A DNA stretch of 64,000 bases from contig CAMWMF010000006.1 of the NCBI GenBank assembly GCA_947175335.1, positions 24,442-88,441 on the forward strand, written 5' to 3'. Position numbers and translations under genes: made by a program. Of the stretch, positions 50,439 to 60,321 are shown piece after piece; positions within the stretch are counted from its first letter, which is position 1; every line of letters begins with the position of its first letter. Below the pieces are notes generated by a model that was not told where the DNA came from, ran no database searches, and was given only the letters and a program-made list of their open reading frames with translations. Source of the stretch: an uncultured Clostridia bacterium (GTDB lineage: Bacteria; Bacillota; Clostridia; Christensenellales; Pumilibacteraceae).

Positions 50439-52472
50439 ATGAAAAATCGACGTTTATGGCTTGTAGTTTTAAGCTTTGTAATTTCGATATTTGCGTGCGT
50501 ATGTCTTGCCGCGTGCGGCGGTAAAAATGACGGTGACAACGGCGGAAACGATGGCGACGGCAAAGATTCTGTTGTCCCGGCCGTTACGGCGCTTACCGCT
50601 CCTACAATCACTATCAACATTGACGGCGAAGCGACATGGGGCGAGGTGACAAACGCCGGTGGTTATGCATTTAAGATTAACGCCGGCGATGAGCAGACCG
50701 CCGAAAACCGTACGGTTCTGCTTGAAAACAATCAGTCGATTGCGGTAAAAGCCAAGGGCGACGGCGTAAGCTATTCGGACAGCGAATGGTCTGATGCCAA
50801 AACGTACAAGGCGCCGGCAGGCAATTTGCCCGCACCCGAAAACCTTACGGTGCAAATTCAAGGCACGGACTCGGGCAAGGTTGTTGTAAGCTGGGACGCG
50901 GTAGCGGGCGCAAACGGTTATAAGTACTCTATTAACGGCCCCGAGCAAAACGCGGCTATTGTTGAGGAAAATTCCGTCACGGTCGATCTTTCCGCAATCG
51001 ACGCGACCAAGCTTGACAATACCTGGGTTTTCCAAGTTAAAGCTATCGGTGAAGATTCGGAAGCGATTGCGAATGACGGCGATTATTCCGCACTCCGCGG
51101 TTCAAGCAAGTATTGTGCCGGGGTTGAGTTCTCTATAGCCGACGAAATTTACACCGTAGCCGAAATCCTTAAAATTATTAATTACTACGGCGAACATATT
51201 CCTAACCGCGAATTTATGGTCGCCGGCACGATAGCGGAGAATAAAGACGGCGACGCCGTGCTTGAAAACGGGTTTATGCTTTTCGGCGAATACGTTCCCG
51301 AATTGTATTTGGCAATAGACGATAGGCTGGAAGGCCTGGAAGTAACCGCAATGGGTACGCTTGTGTCCGACGGCGATGTAAAAGGACTGTCGAGCTACCG
51401 CTCGGTTGATTTTGAAAATATTGCTGAAGACGACAGATACGACCTCGTAATCGACACGCTTAACGCTTGGGATATGCTCAAAGAGGATTCCAAGATAATG
51501 GGCGACTTCTATCTGCCCGTTAAGCTTTACGGCGTTAATATACTGTGGAACGTAATCGTTGACGATGAAGACGCATTTGTAATGGATAAATACGGCAACG
51601 TTACCGTTACTTGTCCTGCAAGTGGGGCGGATGATATTGACGTCATGCTCACTGCAATGCTGTACGTTGATAACGATCATATGTACGAGGAAGACGAGCT
51701 TACGTTTATGTTTGCGATTACGTCCGACACCCGTATACAGCTTGCCGCTCCCAAGGTAAATATCAATCCCAAGACAGGCGTTGCAACGTGGAATAAAATA
51801 GAGCACGCAACAGGCTACCGCGTCGAGTATTACGGATTCTCGATTCCGGGGGATTTTTATTCGGAGTACGTTTCCAAAAATATCATAATCGCCGCCGACG
51901 GCAACCGCGAGGTGCAGCTTAAAGATACGTGGTGTATTAAGGTTCAAGCGATTGGGGATAGTGTTGCGTATAAGGATAGCGAAGTCGAATTTAAACAGTA
52001 CAATTACTATCCCGAAACGGTGGAGCCCGACGGCACGCCGCTGGAATTCGATTTGACTAAGCTTACGCAGACGGGTACGCTTAGTGACGCAACTAAGATT
52101 TTCGGCTTGGCGTGCGGAAATGCAAGCGTTTTTGAAAGTGCGTCTGCGGAGCGTGTAGAGCTTGGAAATAGCGACACCAATGGCGTGGTTACAGGCACGG
52201 GCTTCATCAAGGTCGGTTCGTCAAAGAACAACGGCAAAATCACGCTCAACTTTAACAAAAGGATAAAGGGCGTCGTTATTACCGCACGCCAGTGGAATAA
52301 AGACCAAAAAGATAAAGTTTCGGTGAACGGCTCCGAACAGCAGACGGCAAGCAAAAACGATTGGGGCATTATGTACTTCAACTTTACCGCAAGCAAGGCT
52401 TCCAAAAAAGTCGAAATCGACACCGACAACAGAGTGTTTATACAAAAAATAACAGTTTACGTAGAGGATTAA
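50439..52472 (+). CDS. Large lipoprotein with Fn3-like domains, function unknown
   Basis: The 677-residue protein has a lipoprotein signal (lipobox CLAAC) and a Gly/Asp/Asn-rich spacer. Two Fn3-like modules follow (about 50-125 and 128-225, with EATWGEVTNAGGYAFKI and VVSWDAVAGANGYKYSI), then a domain that may be OB-like (REFMVAGTIAENKDG...LEVTAMGTLVSDG, about 250-320). Another Fn3-like module follows (ATWNKIEHATGYRVEYY), then a C-terminal beta domain of about 145 residues (KITLNFNKRIKGVVITARQWN). Such architecture fits a surface protein that binds glycans or other ligands; no enzyme domain is seen. It has its own promoter and terminator. Confidence 0.78.
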   Translation: MKNRRLWLVVLSFVISIFACVCLAACGGKNDGDNGGNDGDGKDSVVPAVTALTAPTITINIDGEATWGEVTNAGGYAFKINAGDEQTAENRTVLLENNQSIAVKAKGDGVSYSDSEWSDAKTYKAPAGNLPAPENLTVQIQGTDSGKVVVSWDAVAGANGYKYSINGPEQNAAIVEENSVTVDLSAIDATKLDNTWVFQVKAIGEDSEAIANDGDYSALRGSSKYCAGVEFSIADEIYTVAEILKIINYYGEHIPNREFMVAGTIAENKDGDAVLENGFMLFGEYVPELYLAIDDRLEGLEVTAMGTLVSDGDVKGLSSYRSVDFENIAEDDRYDLVIDTLNAWDMLKEDSKIMGDFYLPVKLYGVNILWNVIVDDEDAFVMDKYGNVTVTCPASGADDIDVMLTAMLYVDNDHMYEEDELTFMFAITSDTRIQLAAPKVNINPKTGVATWNKIEHATGYRVEYYGFSIPGDFYSEYVSKNIIIAADGNREVQLKDTWCIKVQAIGDSVAYKDSEVEFKQYNYYPETVEPDGTPLEFDLTKLTQTGTLSDATKIFGLACGNASVFESASAERVELGNSDTNGVVTGTGFIKVGSSKNNGKITLNFNKRIKGVVITARQWNKDQKDKVSVNGSEQQTASKNDWGIMYFNFTASKASKKVEIDTDNRVFIQKITVYVED

Positions 52473-52485
52473 TAAATCAAACATC

Positions 52486-52511
52486 GCGGCGGACTAAGTT
52501 CGCCGCTTTTT
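52486..52511 (+). terminator. Terminator after the lipoprotein gene
   Basis: Stem GCGGCGGA / TTCGCCGC with a 5-base loop and TTTTTGTTTT. Confidence 0.85.
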
Positions 52512-52564
52512 GTTTTGCGGAAAATTCATTTGGGTAAAATTGTGTTTGCGATAGGTGTAGGTAA

Positions 52565-52594
52565 TTGACATGTTGCCGAAATTTGTGATATAAT
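52565..52594 (+). promoter_or_regulatory. Promoter of uvrB-uvrA
   Basis: TTGACA (52565-52570), 18-base spacer, TATAAT (52589-52594). No GAAC...GTTC LexA-type box is visible near it. Confidence 0.82.
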
Positions 52595-52621
52595 ATACGG
52601 CACGGTCGGAGAGAAAAAGTT

Positions 52622-54604
52622 ATGGAATTTAAGTTACACAGTCCGTTTAAGCCGACGGGCGACCAGCCCGATGCGATACGGCAGTTGGCGGAAGGCATAG
52701 AGGACGGGCTTGCGGCGCAGGTATTAAAAGGCGTTACAGGCAGCGGCAAAACGTTTACTATGGCAAACGTGATCGAGCGCGTACAGCGCCCGACGCTTGT
52801 GCTAGCGCACAACAAAACGCTTGCCGCGCAGTTGTGCAACGAGTTTCGCGAATTCTTCCCCGAAAACCGCGTGGAGTTTTTCGTTAGCTATTACGATTAC
52901 TATCAGCCCGAAGCATACTTGCCGTCCACCGATACGTATATCGAAAAGGACTTGGCAATCAACGACGAAATAGATAAACTGCGCCACAGCGCGACCTGCT
53001 CGCTGCACGAGCGGCGTGACACAATCGTCGTCGCATCCGTGTCGTGCATTTACGGCTTGGGCGCGCCCGAGGAGTATTACAGGCTTGCTTTGTCCGTGCG
53101 CCCCGGCGACAGGATGACGCGCGACGCGCTTATATCGCGGCTTATAGACATCAACTACAAGCGCAACGACCTTGCGCCCGAACGCACCAACTTCCGCGTG
53201 CGCGGCGACACAGTTGATATATTTCCCGCAAGTATGTCCGAGCACGGAATTCGCGTAGAATTTTTCGGCAACGAGATAGACGGCGTAAGCGAGTTCGACA
53301 TTGTGTCGGGCAACATAGTGGCGCGCTTGGCGCATGCGGCGATTTTTCCCGCAAGCCACTACGCGGTGGAACATGACAAAATGCTCGGCGCAATCGAGCA
53401 GATAGAACGCGACGCCGAGGAACAGGTTAAATTCTTTACCGACAACCACAAGCTTATCGAGGCGCAACGCATAGGCGAGCGTGTGCGGTACGACGTGGAA
53501 ATGATGAAGGAAATAGGGTACTGCTCAGGCATAGAAAACTATTCGCGGTACTTTGACGGGCGCAGAGCTGGTGAGCCGCCGTTTACGCTGTTAGACTACT
53601 TTCCCGACGATTTTATAATCTTTATAGACGAAAGCCATATGACTATACCGCAGCTTCGGGCTATGTACAACGGCGACAAGGCACGCAAAACGTCGCTTGT
53701 AGATTACGGGTTTCGTTTGCCTGCGGCGTTCGACAATCGTCCGCTTAAATTCGACGAGTTTCGCACGCGCATAAAGCAGGCGATATACGTGTCGGCAACG
53801 CCCGCGCCGTACGAGCTGGGGCTTACCGGAGGGCGGTACGTAAACCAGCTTATCCGTCCTACGGGGCTACTCGACCCGCCCGTAACAGTCAAACCGACCA
53901 AGGGGCAGATAGACGACTTGCTTACCGAAATAAAGGATACGGTAGCAAACGGCGGGCGCGTGCTTGTGACAACTCTTACCAAGCGCATGTCCGAAAGCCT
54001 TGCCGATTATCTTGCCGAGCAAGGTGTAAAGGTCAAGTACTTGCACAGCGACATAGACACCATGGAGCGCGTTACGATAGTAAACAGCCTGCGCCGCGGC
54101 GACTACGACGTGGTGGTAGGTATAAACCTTTTGCGCGAGGGTTTGGATATTCCCGAGGTTCAGCTGGTGGCGATACTCGACGCGGATAAGGAAGGTTTTT
54201 TGCGGTCGGAAACTTCGCTTATACAGACGATAGGCCGGGCGGCGCGTAACAGCGAAAGCCGCGTAATAATGTACGCGGACGTCATTACGAACTCGATGCA
54301 GCGCGCGATAGACGAAACGCAAAACCGCCGCAACGTGCAAATGGCTTACAACGAGCAAAACGGCATAGTGCCCAAAACGATAATCAAGCCGATCAAGAAC
54401 ACGATAGAGATTACCGCTAAGCAGACCAAGGTTGAACTTAAAGATATAAACAAAGAGATAGACAGACTGCGCGCGCTAATGGCTACTGCGAGTAAGGAGC
54501 TTGACTTCGAGTCGGCAATACAGTACCGCAACAAGATAGCCGAGCTGCGCGAGCTTCAACGCGATATGGCAAAAGCTAAGGCGTTGCGCAACAAAAAATC
54601 GTAA
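52622..54604 (+). CDS. uvrB: Excinuclease ABC subunit B
   Basis: The 660-residue damage-verification helicase of nucleotide excision repair is complete. Walker A is [10 protein letters not shown], the beta-hairpin is [21 protein letters not shown], the DEAD-type box is IDESH, helicase motif VI is QTIGRAARN, and the C-terminal UVR domain ([21 protein letters not shown]) that contacts UvrC is present. The length is normal. It lies 33 bases before uvrA. The ATG follows GGAGAGAAAAAGT. Confidence 0.97.
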   Translation: MEFKLHSPFKPTGDQPDAIRQLAEGIEDGLAAQVLKGVTGSGKTFTMANVIERVQRPTLVLAHNKTLAAQLCNEFREFFPENRVEFFVSYYDYYQPEAYLPSTDTYIEKDLAINDEIDKLRHSATCSLHERRDTIVVASVSCIYGLGAPEEYYRLALSVRPGDRMTRDALISRLIDINYKRNDLAPERTNFRVRGDTVDIFPASMSEHGIRVEFFGNEIDGVSEFDIVSGNIVARLAHAAIFPASHYAVEHDKMLGAIEQIERDAEEQVKFFTDNHKLIEAQRIGERVRYDVEMMKEIGYCSGIENYSRYFDGRRAGEPPFTLLDYFPDDFIIFIDESHMTIPQLRAMYNGDKARKTSLVDYGFRLPAAFDNRPLKFDEFRTRIKQAIYVSATPAPYELGLTGGRYVNQLIRPTGLLDPPVTVKPTKGQIDDLLTEIKDTVANGGRVLVTTLTKRMSESLADYLAEQGVKVKYLHSDIDTMERVTIVNSLRRGDYDVVVGINLLREGLDIPEVQLVAILDADKEGFLRSETSLIQTIGRAARNSESRVIMYADVITNSMQRAIDETQNRRNVQMAYNEQNGIVPKTIIKPIKNTIEITAKQTKVELKDINKEIDRLRALMATASKELDFESAIQYRNKIAELRELQRDMAKAKALRNKKS

Positions 54605-54637
54605 TTCAAATTATACGCATTTACGGACGGAGAGAAC

Positions 54638-57439
54638 ATGGACGAAAAGAACGAAATAGTAATAAAGGGCGCGCGGGCGCACAACTTGAAAAACGTGAGC
54701 CTATCCGTGCCCAAAAATAAGCTCGTGGTATTCACGGGCGTGTCGGGCAGCGGCAAAACGTCGCTCGCATTCGACACCATATTCGCCGAGGGACAGCGCA
54801 GATACGTGGAGTCGCTGTCGTCGTACGCGCGTATGTTTTTGGGGCAGATGGACAAGCCCGACGTGGACAGCATTGACGGACTTTCGCCCGCAATATCCAT
54901 TGACCAAAAAACGACGGGGCGCAACCCGCGTTCAACCGTCGGCACGGTAACCGAAATTTACGACTATATGCGTTTGTTGTTTGCGCGCGTAGGCGACGTT
55001 TACTGCTACAACTGCGGCGCGGAAATTCACCAGCAATCGGTGGACGAGATCGTCGACAAAATCATGGCGCTGCCGCAGGGCAGCAGGGTTATGGTTATTT
55101 CGCCGGTAGTGCGCGGTAAAAAGGGCGAGTATTCCAAAATGTTCGAGGACTTTAAAAAAGCGGGGTACTCGCGTTTGCGCGTGGACGGAATAATCTACGG
55201 CATTGACGAACAAATCAAGCTGGACAAAAACTCCAAGCACGATATATCCGTCGTTATAGACAGGCTTGTAATAGAGCAGGGTATTCAGCAGCGCCTTACC
55301 GATTCGGTGGAAACTGCAATCAAGCTGTCCGACGGACTTGTAATAGCCTTTTACGACGACAAGGAAATACTGTTCAATACGCAATACACGTGCGGTAACT
55401 GCGGACTTTCGCTGTCCGAGGTCGAGCCGCGACTGTTCTCGTTCAACTCGCCGTTCGGCGCGTGCCCGACTTGCGGAGGCTTGGGCTTCCTTAGCAAAGT
55501 AGACCCCGATTTGCTTTTCTTCGGCGATTCATCCATTGCCGATTTGTTAGATGGCGGGCAACTCGATTCGTCGCCGCACTTCGAGCAATGCCTTGCGGCG
55601 CTCGCCAAAAAGTACGATTTTTCGCTTAAAACACCGTTTAAAAAGCTGGACAAAAAGGTGCGGGATATCATTCTTTACGCCAAGGACGAGCCGCTTGTTG
55701 TGGAATACACGACCGGTCATTACCACCGCAGCGAACGCATTGCGTATGAGGGCATGGTTCCGTTTTTGGAGCGCCGACTTGCCGAAACGTCCAGCGACGG
55801 CGTGCGTTGGCGCATAGGTAGGTTTACCAACTCTCAGCCCTGTCCCGACTGCGGCGGCAAGCGACTGAAAAAGGAATCGCTGTCCGTGCGCATAGGCGGC
55901 AAGAATATAGACGAGCTGTGCGCAATGCCCGTCAAGTATTTGTATAGATTTTTCGCCGACTTGCAGCTTACCGATTCCAAGGCGATTATAGCCGAGCGCG
56001 TGCTTAAAGAAATTCGTACGCGGCTGGAATTTTTGATGAACGTCGGATTGGAATATCTTACGCTTTCCCGTTCGGCGCAAACGCTGTCGGGCGGTGAGGC
56101 GCAGCGTATACGATTGGCAACGCAAATCGGTTCGGGACTGTCGGGGGTATTGTACATTTTGGACGAGCCGAGTATTGGCCTGCACCAGTGCGACAACGCC
56201 AAGCTTATCGGTACGCTCAAAAACCTGCGAGACCTCGGTAACACGCTAATCGTTGTCGAGCATGACGAGGACACGATGCGTTCCGCCGACCATATTGTTG
56301 ACATAGGCCCGGGGGCGGGCATACACGGCGGCAACGTTATTGCGCAGGGCACCGTGGACGAAATTATAGCCTCGTGCTCGGTTACGGGCAAATTCCTGTC
56401 GGGCGAGCGCCAAATAAGAACGCCCCAAAACCGACGCCTTTCCGACGAGTATATAACAATACGCGGTGCGGCGGAAAACAACCTGCAAAACGTTACCGTC
56501 AAAATTCCGCTCGGCGTGTTCAACGTTATAACGGGTGTATCGGGTAGCGGCAAATCGTCGCTTATCAATCAAACGCTTTATCCTGCGGCGGCAAACCGCT
56601 TTAACGCCGTCAAGCAGCGCGTGGGCAAGTGCGACGGCATTGACGGACTGGAAAAGATAGACAAGGTAATAAATATCGACCAAAGTCCCATAGGCAGGAC
56701 GCCGCGGTCGAACCCCGCCACTTACACTGGGGCAATGTCCACCATACGCGACTTGTTTGCCGAGCTTCCCGCCGCCAAGGAACGCGGCTACGGCTCGGGA
56801 AGGTTCTCCTTTAACGTGCGCGGCGGACGGTGCGAAAACTGCGAAGGCGACGGTATAATCCGTATAGAAATGAACTTCTTGCCCGACGTGTACGTGCCGT
56901 GCGACGTGTGCCACGGAAAAAGGTTTAACCGCGAAACGCTTCAAGTAAAGTATCGTGACAAATCCATTGCCGACGTTTTGGATATGACGATAGAGGAAGC
57001 GTACGAATTCTTCAAAAACATTCCCTCGCTAAAACGCAAGTTGGGCACTCTGCTCGACGTAGGACTCGGTTACGTCAAGCTCGGTCAGCCAGCAACAACG
57101 CTGTCGGGCGGCGAGGCGCAGCGAGTCAAGCTTGCTACCGAGCTGTCCAAGGTGTCCACCAACAGCACGCTGTACGTGCTGGACGAGCCGACAACCGGCT
57201 TGCACTCCGCCGACGTGGAGCGGCTTATAGACATACTTTCGCGGCTTGTGGACAACGGCAACACCGTAGTGGTTATCGAGCATAACTTGGACGTGATAAA
57301 GTGCGCCGACCACATTATAGACCTCGGTCCCGACGGCGGCGACGGCGGCGGAACGATTGTCGCAAGCGGTACGCCCGAACGCGTAGCACAGGTTGAGCAA
57401 AGCAAGACGGGACAGTATCTCAAAAAGATTCTCGGCTAA
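54638..57439 (+). CDS. uvrA: Excinuclease ABC subunit A
   Basis: The 933-residue damage-recognition ATPase has two ABC units: Walker [14 protein letters not shown] (near 33) and [14 protein letters not shown] (near 635), signatures [12 protein letters not shown] and [12 protein letters not shown]. Zinc modules CGNCG...CPTCGG and CENCEGDG...CDVCHGKR are present. [13 protein letters not shown] (here [13 protein letters not shown]) and [11 protein letters not shown] loops are intact. It follows uvrB in the usual order. The ATG has CGGAGAGAA upstream. The leucine-rich protein gene follows after 31 bases with no terminator. Confidence 0.97.
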   Translation: MDEKNEIVIKGARAHNLKNVSLSVPKNKLVVFTGVSGSGKTSLAFDTIFAEGQRRYVESLSSYARMFLGQMDKPDVDSIDGLSPAISIDQKTTGRNPRSTVGTVTEIYDYMRLLFARVGDVYCYNCGAEIHQQSVDEIVDKIMALPQGSRVMVISPVVRGKKGEYSKMFEDFKKAGYSRLRVDGIIYGIDEQIKLDKNSKHDISVVIDRLVIEQGIQQRLTDSVETAIKLSDGLVIAFYDDKEILFNTQYTCGNCGLSLSEVEPRLFSFNSPFGACPTCGGLGFLSKVDPDLLFFGDSSIADLLDGGQLDSSPHFEQCLAALAKKYDFSLKTPFKKLDKKVRDIILYAKDEPLVVEYTTGHYHRSERIAYEGMVPFLERRLAETSSDGVRWRIGRFTNSQPCPDCGGKRLKKESLSVRIGGKNIDELCAMPVKYLYRFFADLQLTDSKAIIAERVLKEIRTRLEFLMNVGLEYLTLSRSAQTLSGGEAQRIRLATQIGSGLSGVLYILDEPSIGLHQCDNAKLIGTLKNLRDLGNTLIVVEHDEDTMRSADHIVDIGPGAGIHGGNVIAQGTVDEIIASCSVTGKFLSGERQIRTPQNRRLSDEYITIRGAAENNLQNVTVKIPLGVFNVITGVSGSGKSSLINQTLYPAAANRFNAVKQRVGKCDGIDGLEKIDKVINIDQSPIGRTPRSNPATYTGAMSTIRDLFAELPAAKERGYGSGRFSFNVRGGRCENCEGDGIIRIEMNFLPDVYVPCDVCHGKRFNRETLQVKYRDKSIADVLDMTIEEAYEFFKNIPSLKRKLGTLLDVGLGYVKLGQPATTLSGGEAQRVKLATELSKVSTNSTLYVLDEPTTGLHSADVERLIDILSRLVDNGNTVVVIEHNLDVIKCADHIIDLGPDGGDGGGTIVASGTPERVAQVEQSKTGQYLKKILG

Positions 57440-57470
57440 AACCGAAAAGCGATAAAGCAAGGGGAAAATC

Positions 57471-58838
57471 ATGACCGAAAACAAGGATTTTATAATCGAG
57501 GGCGACACGCTTGTAAAGTATACGGGCAGTGCCGAAAGCGTGACCGTGCCGAGCGAGGTTAAGGTAATAGGCGAGCGTGCCTTTGCCGAAAATCACAATA
57601 TAGTCACCGTCGATTTAAACGAGGTGGTTTCGGTCGGTGACTATGCGTTTTTCTTTTGCAGAAATTTGCTCTCCGTCACGGCAAAAAAAGTGAAGACGAT
57701 TGGTCATTCCGCATTCCGCGCGAATTGGATAAAAGAAATGGTTTTGCGCGACGTCGAGCGCATAGAGGATTCTGCTTTTTACGGGTGCATATCGATTAAA
57801 GAAATAGGCAGCACTCCCAACCTTGTTTATATCGGCGCCAGCGCGTTTGCCGGCGCTCGCCTTGAAAAAATAGAAATAAATAAAAACGCTACGCGTATAG
57901 GCGAGAGCGCTTTCAGCCGTTGTAATTTTACCGAATTCGATTATCCCGACGGCATAGAAGAAGTCGAAGGTTGCGTTTTTGCGGGTTGTCACCGACTAAA
58001 ACGCATAACTTTTCCAAAAGCCTTGAAAAGAATTTCAACCGCCGCTTTTCAAAATTGCGAGCGGTTGCGACGGGTGGAAATTCCCGAGGGCGTTACGTTT
58101 ATACACTACGACGCGTTTATTGGTTGTAATATCGCCGAGGTGTATAACAAGTCACAGCTTGATATCCGCTACGGAAGACATAAACGAATCGGCTTTTTGC
58201 CCGAGCATGCCGTAAACGTGTTTACGCCCAACGACGGATATGACACGCACGAGGAAATAGACGGATACGTCTTTTGCACGGACAGCCGCGATAACAATAG
58301 GACGTTCCTTATCGATTACGTAGGCGACGAAAAGAATTTGGTATTGCCGCGCGACTTTCACGGCAGGGGGTACGGAATATTCCGAGAGGCGTTTGCAGAG
58401 CGCGATATAGAGAGTATCGACCTTGGCGACAGTGTGACCGAAATAGATACCCGTGCATTTTTCAAATGCAAAAATCTTAAATCGGTCAAGTTCGGCAGCG
58501 GCTTAAAATACATATACCGCAGCGCTTTTCATGCTTGCGTAAATTTGGCCGAAGCAGAGCTTGGCGACAACGTCGAGCTATTGGGTTGGGGTGTTTTCCT
58601 CAATACCGATATTCGGTATATCAAGTTCGGTGCGGGCATGAAAGAAATTCGCGGCGAAGCAGTCGGATGTTGCAGAAATTTAAAAACGATTTACTATACC
58701 GGTACACCCGAACAGTTTGACGGCATACGTGTTCCCGCAGGATTTAGGGATTGGTTCAAAAGTATTGTAAGGTTTTATTCGGAAACCGAAAAGCCTGATT
58801 GTTGGCATTACGTAGACGGCAAAATAAAAGAATATTAA
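57471..58838 (+). CDS. BspA-like leucine-rich-repeat protein, intracellular
   Basis: The 455-residue protein is built of LRR_5 (BspA-type) repeats: VKVIGERAFAENHNIVTVDL, VVSVGDYAFFFCRNLLSV, VKTIGHSAFRANWIKEMVL, and more, in two blocks separated by a region around residues 225-290. There is no signal peptide, membrane segment or anchor, which differs from secreted BspA proteins. A function inside the cell, such as protein binding, is inferred only from this. It starts with AAGGGGAAAATC before the ATG and may be transcribed with uvrBA, though without evident functional link. Confidence 0.85.
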   Translation: MTENKDFIIEGDTLVKYTGSAESVTVPSEVKVIGERAFAENHNIVTVDLNEVVSVGDYAFFFCRNLLSVTAKKVKTIGHSAFRANWIKEMVLRDVERIEDSAFYGCISIKEIGSTPNLVYIGASAFAGARLEKIEINKNATRIGESAFSRCNFTEFDYPDGIEEVEGCVFAGCHRLKRITFPKALKRISTAAFQNCERLRRVEIPEGVTFIHYDAFIGCNIAEVYNKSQLDIRYGRHKRIGFLPEHAVNVFTPNDGYDTHEEIDGYVFCTDSRDNNRTFLIDYVGDEKNLVLPRDFHGRGYGIFREAFAERDIESIDLGDSVTEIDTRAFFKCKNLKSVKFGSGLKYIYRSAFHACVNLAEAELGDNVELLGWGVFLNTDIRYIKFGAGMKEIRGEAVGCCRNLKTIYYTGTPEQFDGIRVPAGFRDWFKSIVRFYSETEKPDCWHYVDGKIKEY

Positions 58839-58867
58839 GGCGTAACAACAACCATACTACGAATATC

Positions 58868-59578
58868 ATGTTCGTAGTATTTTTAAAATCTATAATTACG
58901 TTTTTGGTCGTGTTCTTTGTAATACGGCTTATGGGCAAAAGGCAGATAGGCGAAATGCAGCCGTTCGAGCTGGTCATTACGCTAATCATAGCCGAAGTGG
59001 CGTGCATACCGATGAACGATCCGTATATACCGCTGTATTACGGATTGATACCCATTTTCACGTTGGCGACGTTGCACATAGTGCTGTCGTTTATTTCGCG
59101 TAAGTCGGTAAAGATGCGCAAGCTGCTTAGTGGCAACAGCCTTATCGTAATAGACAAGTCGGGCATCAACTACAAAAACATGCAAAAGATGAATATGAAC
59201 GTAGACGACCTTATCGAAGCGGTGCGCACTGCGGGCTACGTCGACTTTTCGCAAATCGCTTACGCCATATTCGAAACAAATGGTCAGCTTTGCGTGGTGG
59301 AAAAGGAGCAACAGCAAGGCGAGCAGTCGCAAGGAAATGAACCGCAAAAGACGTTGCTGCCTTTGGAGCTTGTCGTGGACGGAAAGTACGTCGCACACAA
59401 CCTTGCGCTGTCGGGCACCGAACAGTCGGAAATTTTGCGCGTGCTGGACGAGAATAAGCTTAAATTGAGCGACATTTTGTACGCCGACGTTCGTCAGGAC
59501 GGAAACGCGTACTTTGCGCCCAAGCATAAGCCTGCGTTTTGTTGCCCTATAACTATAAACGGGGGTAATAACTGGTGA
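58868..59578 (+). CDS. YetF-like DUF421 membrane protein
   Basis: The 236-residue protein has three N-terminal membrane helices (FLKSIITFLVVFFVIRLMGKRQIGEMQPFELVITLIIAEVA) and a cytoplasmic C-terminal domain with the DUF421 pattern (LIVIDKSGINYKNMQKMNMNVDDLIEAVRTAGYVDFSQIAYAIFE). A Gln/Glu-rich insert (EKEQQQGEQSQGNEPQ) lengthens the soluble part. DUF421/YetF proteins are linked to spore germination in Bacillus. The start is MFVVFLKS by homology; no ribosome site is visible. It overlaps the DUF4363 gene by 4 bases. Confidence 0.88.
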   Translation: MFVVFLKSIITFLVVFFVIRLMGKRQIGEMQPFELVITLIIAEVACIPMNDPYIPLYYGLIPIFTLATLHIVLSFISRKSVKMRKLLSGNSLIVIDKSGINYKNMQKMNMNVDDLIEAVRTAGYVDFSQIAYAIFETNGQLCVVEKEQQQGEQSQGNEPQKTLLPLELVVDGKYVAHNLALSGTEQSEILRVLDENKLKLSDILYADVRQDGNAYFAPKHKPAFCCPITINGGNNW

Positions 59579-59967
59579 AAAAGGTAGTTGTTATTTTGGT
59601 GGTGTTCGCGCTTATGCTCGGCGCTATGATAGGCGAAATAGTGTACGTAAACAAATTTTATAACGGTCTGCAATCGGACTTGGAAGCTATTGCCGTAAGT
59701 ATTGAGGCCAACGAGGAGCATGTAGATAATGCCGAAACGGTTGCTATGTGCGACAAGCTGGTAAAAAAGTGGGAAAAGGGCAAGCGCGCGCTACTAATGC
59801 TGCAAAACCACAATACCGTGCGCAACCTCGACGACAAGGTTATCAGTCTGCAAAAGGTGGTCAAGTCGGATAATTACAACGACGCGGTTATATTTGTGCA
59901 TTCCGCAATAAATTATATCGACGACGTACTGCTCGACAGTATTCCGTACCTTTCCAATATTTTCTAA
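59575..59967 (+). CDS. DUF4363 family membrane-anchored protein
   Basis: The 130-residue protein has one N-terminal membrane helix (VVVILVVFALMLGAMIGEIVYV) and an extracytoplasmic helical domain (MCDKLVKKWEKGKRALLMLQNHNTVRNLDDKVISLQKVV). The WEKGKR...LMLQNH and LDD motifs fit DUF4363, usually encoded right after a DUF421 gene, as here. The start is a GTG that overlaps the yetF-like stop (GTGA), with GGGGG upstream. The pair probably forms a membrane complex. The role is unknown. Confidence 0.85.
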   Translation: MKKVVVILVVFALMLGAMIGEIVYVNKFYNGLQSDLEAIAVSIEANEEHVDNAETVAMCDKLVKKWEKGKRALLMLQNHNTVRNLDDKVISLQKVVKSDNYNDAVIFVHSAINYIDDVLLDSIPYLSNIF

Positions 59968-60000
59968 TCGTAATCTAATCTATCCTGCGCGGCAAAACTA

Positions 60001-60029
60001 TTGCTTTTTAAAGATAAATGTATTATAAT
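60001..60029 (+). promoter_or_regulatory. Promoter upstream of the holA palindrome
   Basis: TTGCTT (60001-60006), 17-base spacer, consensus TATAAT (60024-60029). The expected start is at about 60036, exactly the first base of the inverted repeat that follows. Confidence 0.8.
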
Positions 60030-60035
60030 TAAGAT

Positions 60036-60321
60036 ACGTATAGCGAACCCCAAGCGACACACCCGACAACGGGCTGTTTTTGGCTCTATCGGCGTTAAAG
60101 CCGCTTGTCGTAGCGCTCTACTACGACTGCGCGACTTTGCCTTGATATAGCCTAAAAACGGCTCCGTTTCGGGCGCGAAGCGTTTTTACGAGGCAAATCG
60201 CGAGGATAGACGTGCAAATCGGAGTGCAGTCGTACCATCGACTGTACGTCAAACGACGATTTGCGCGTATAGACCACGATTTGCCCGTAAAAATGTATCG
60301 ACTTAGAGGTTCGCTATACGT
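60036..60321 (+). ncRNA. Large folded leader or palindromic repeat upstream of holA (286 bases)
   Basis: Ends ACGTATAGCGAACC (60036-60049) and GGTTCGCTATACGT (60308-60321) are perfect 14-base inverted repeats. Inside are two long imperfect hairpins. The first pairs 60062-60090 with 60144-60174 and continues to the inner stem GTCGTAG/CTACGAC. The second pairs TTTTACGAGGCAAATCG (60184-60200) with CGATTTGCCCGTAAAA (60277-60292) and continues to GTGCAGTCG/CGACTGTAC. The 3' closing arm overlaps the likely ribosome site (AGAGGT, 60305-60310) and the first two bases of the holA GTG. With the 59968-60035 promoter stretch this is the only gene-free stretch over 300 bases in the window. It matches no RNA family I know. 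It shares a core with the palindrome at 61259. Confidence 0.5.

Noticed and set aside
52540..52621. LexA box at the uvrB promoter
   Set aside because: No GAAC-N4-GTTC-type palindrome is present near the promoter boxes.
60036..60321. SRP RNA, RNase P RNA, tmRNA or 6S RNA
   Set aside because: Hallmark sequences of these RNAs are missing, despite a plausible length and a closing stem.
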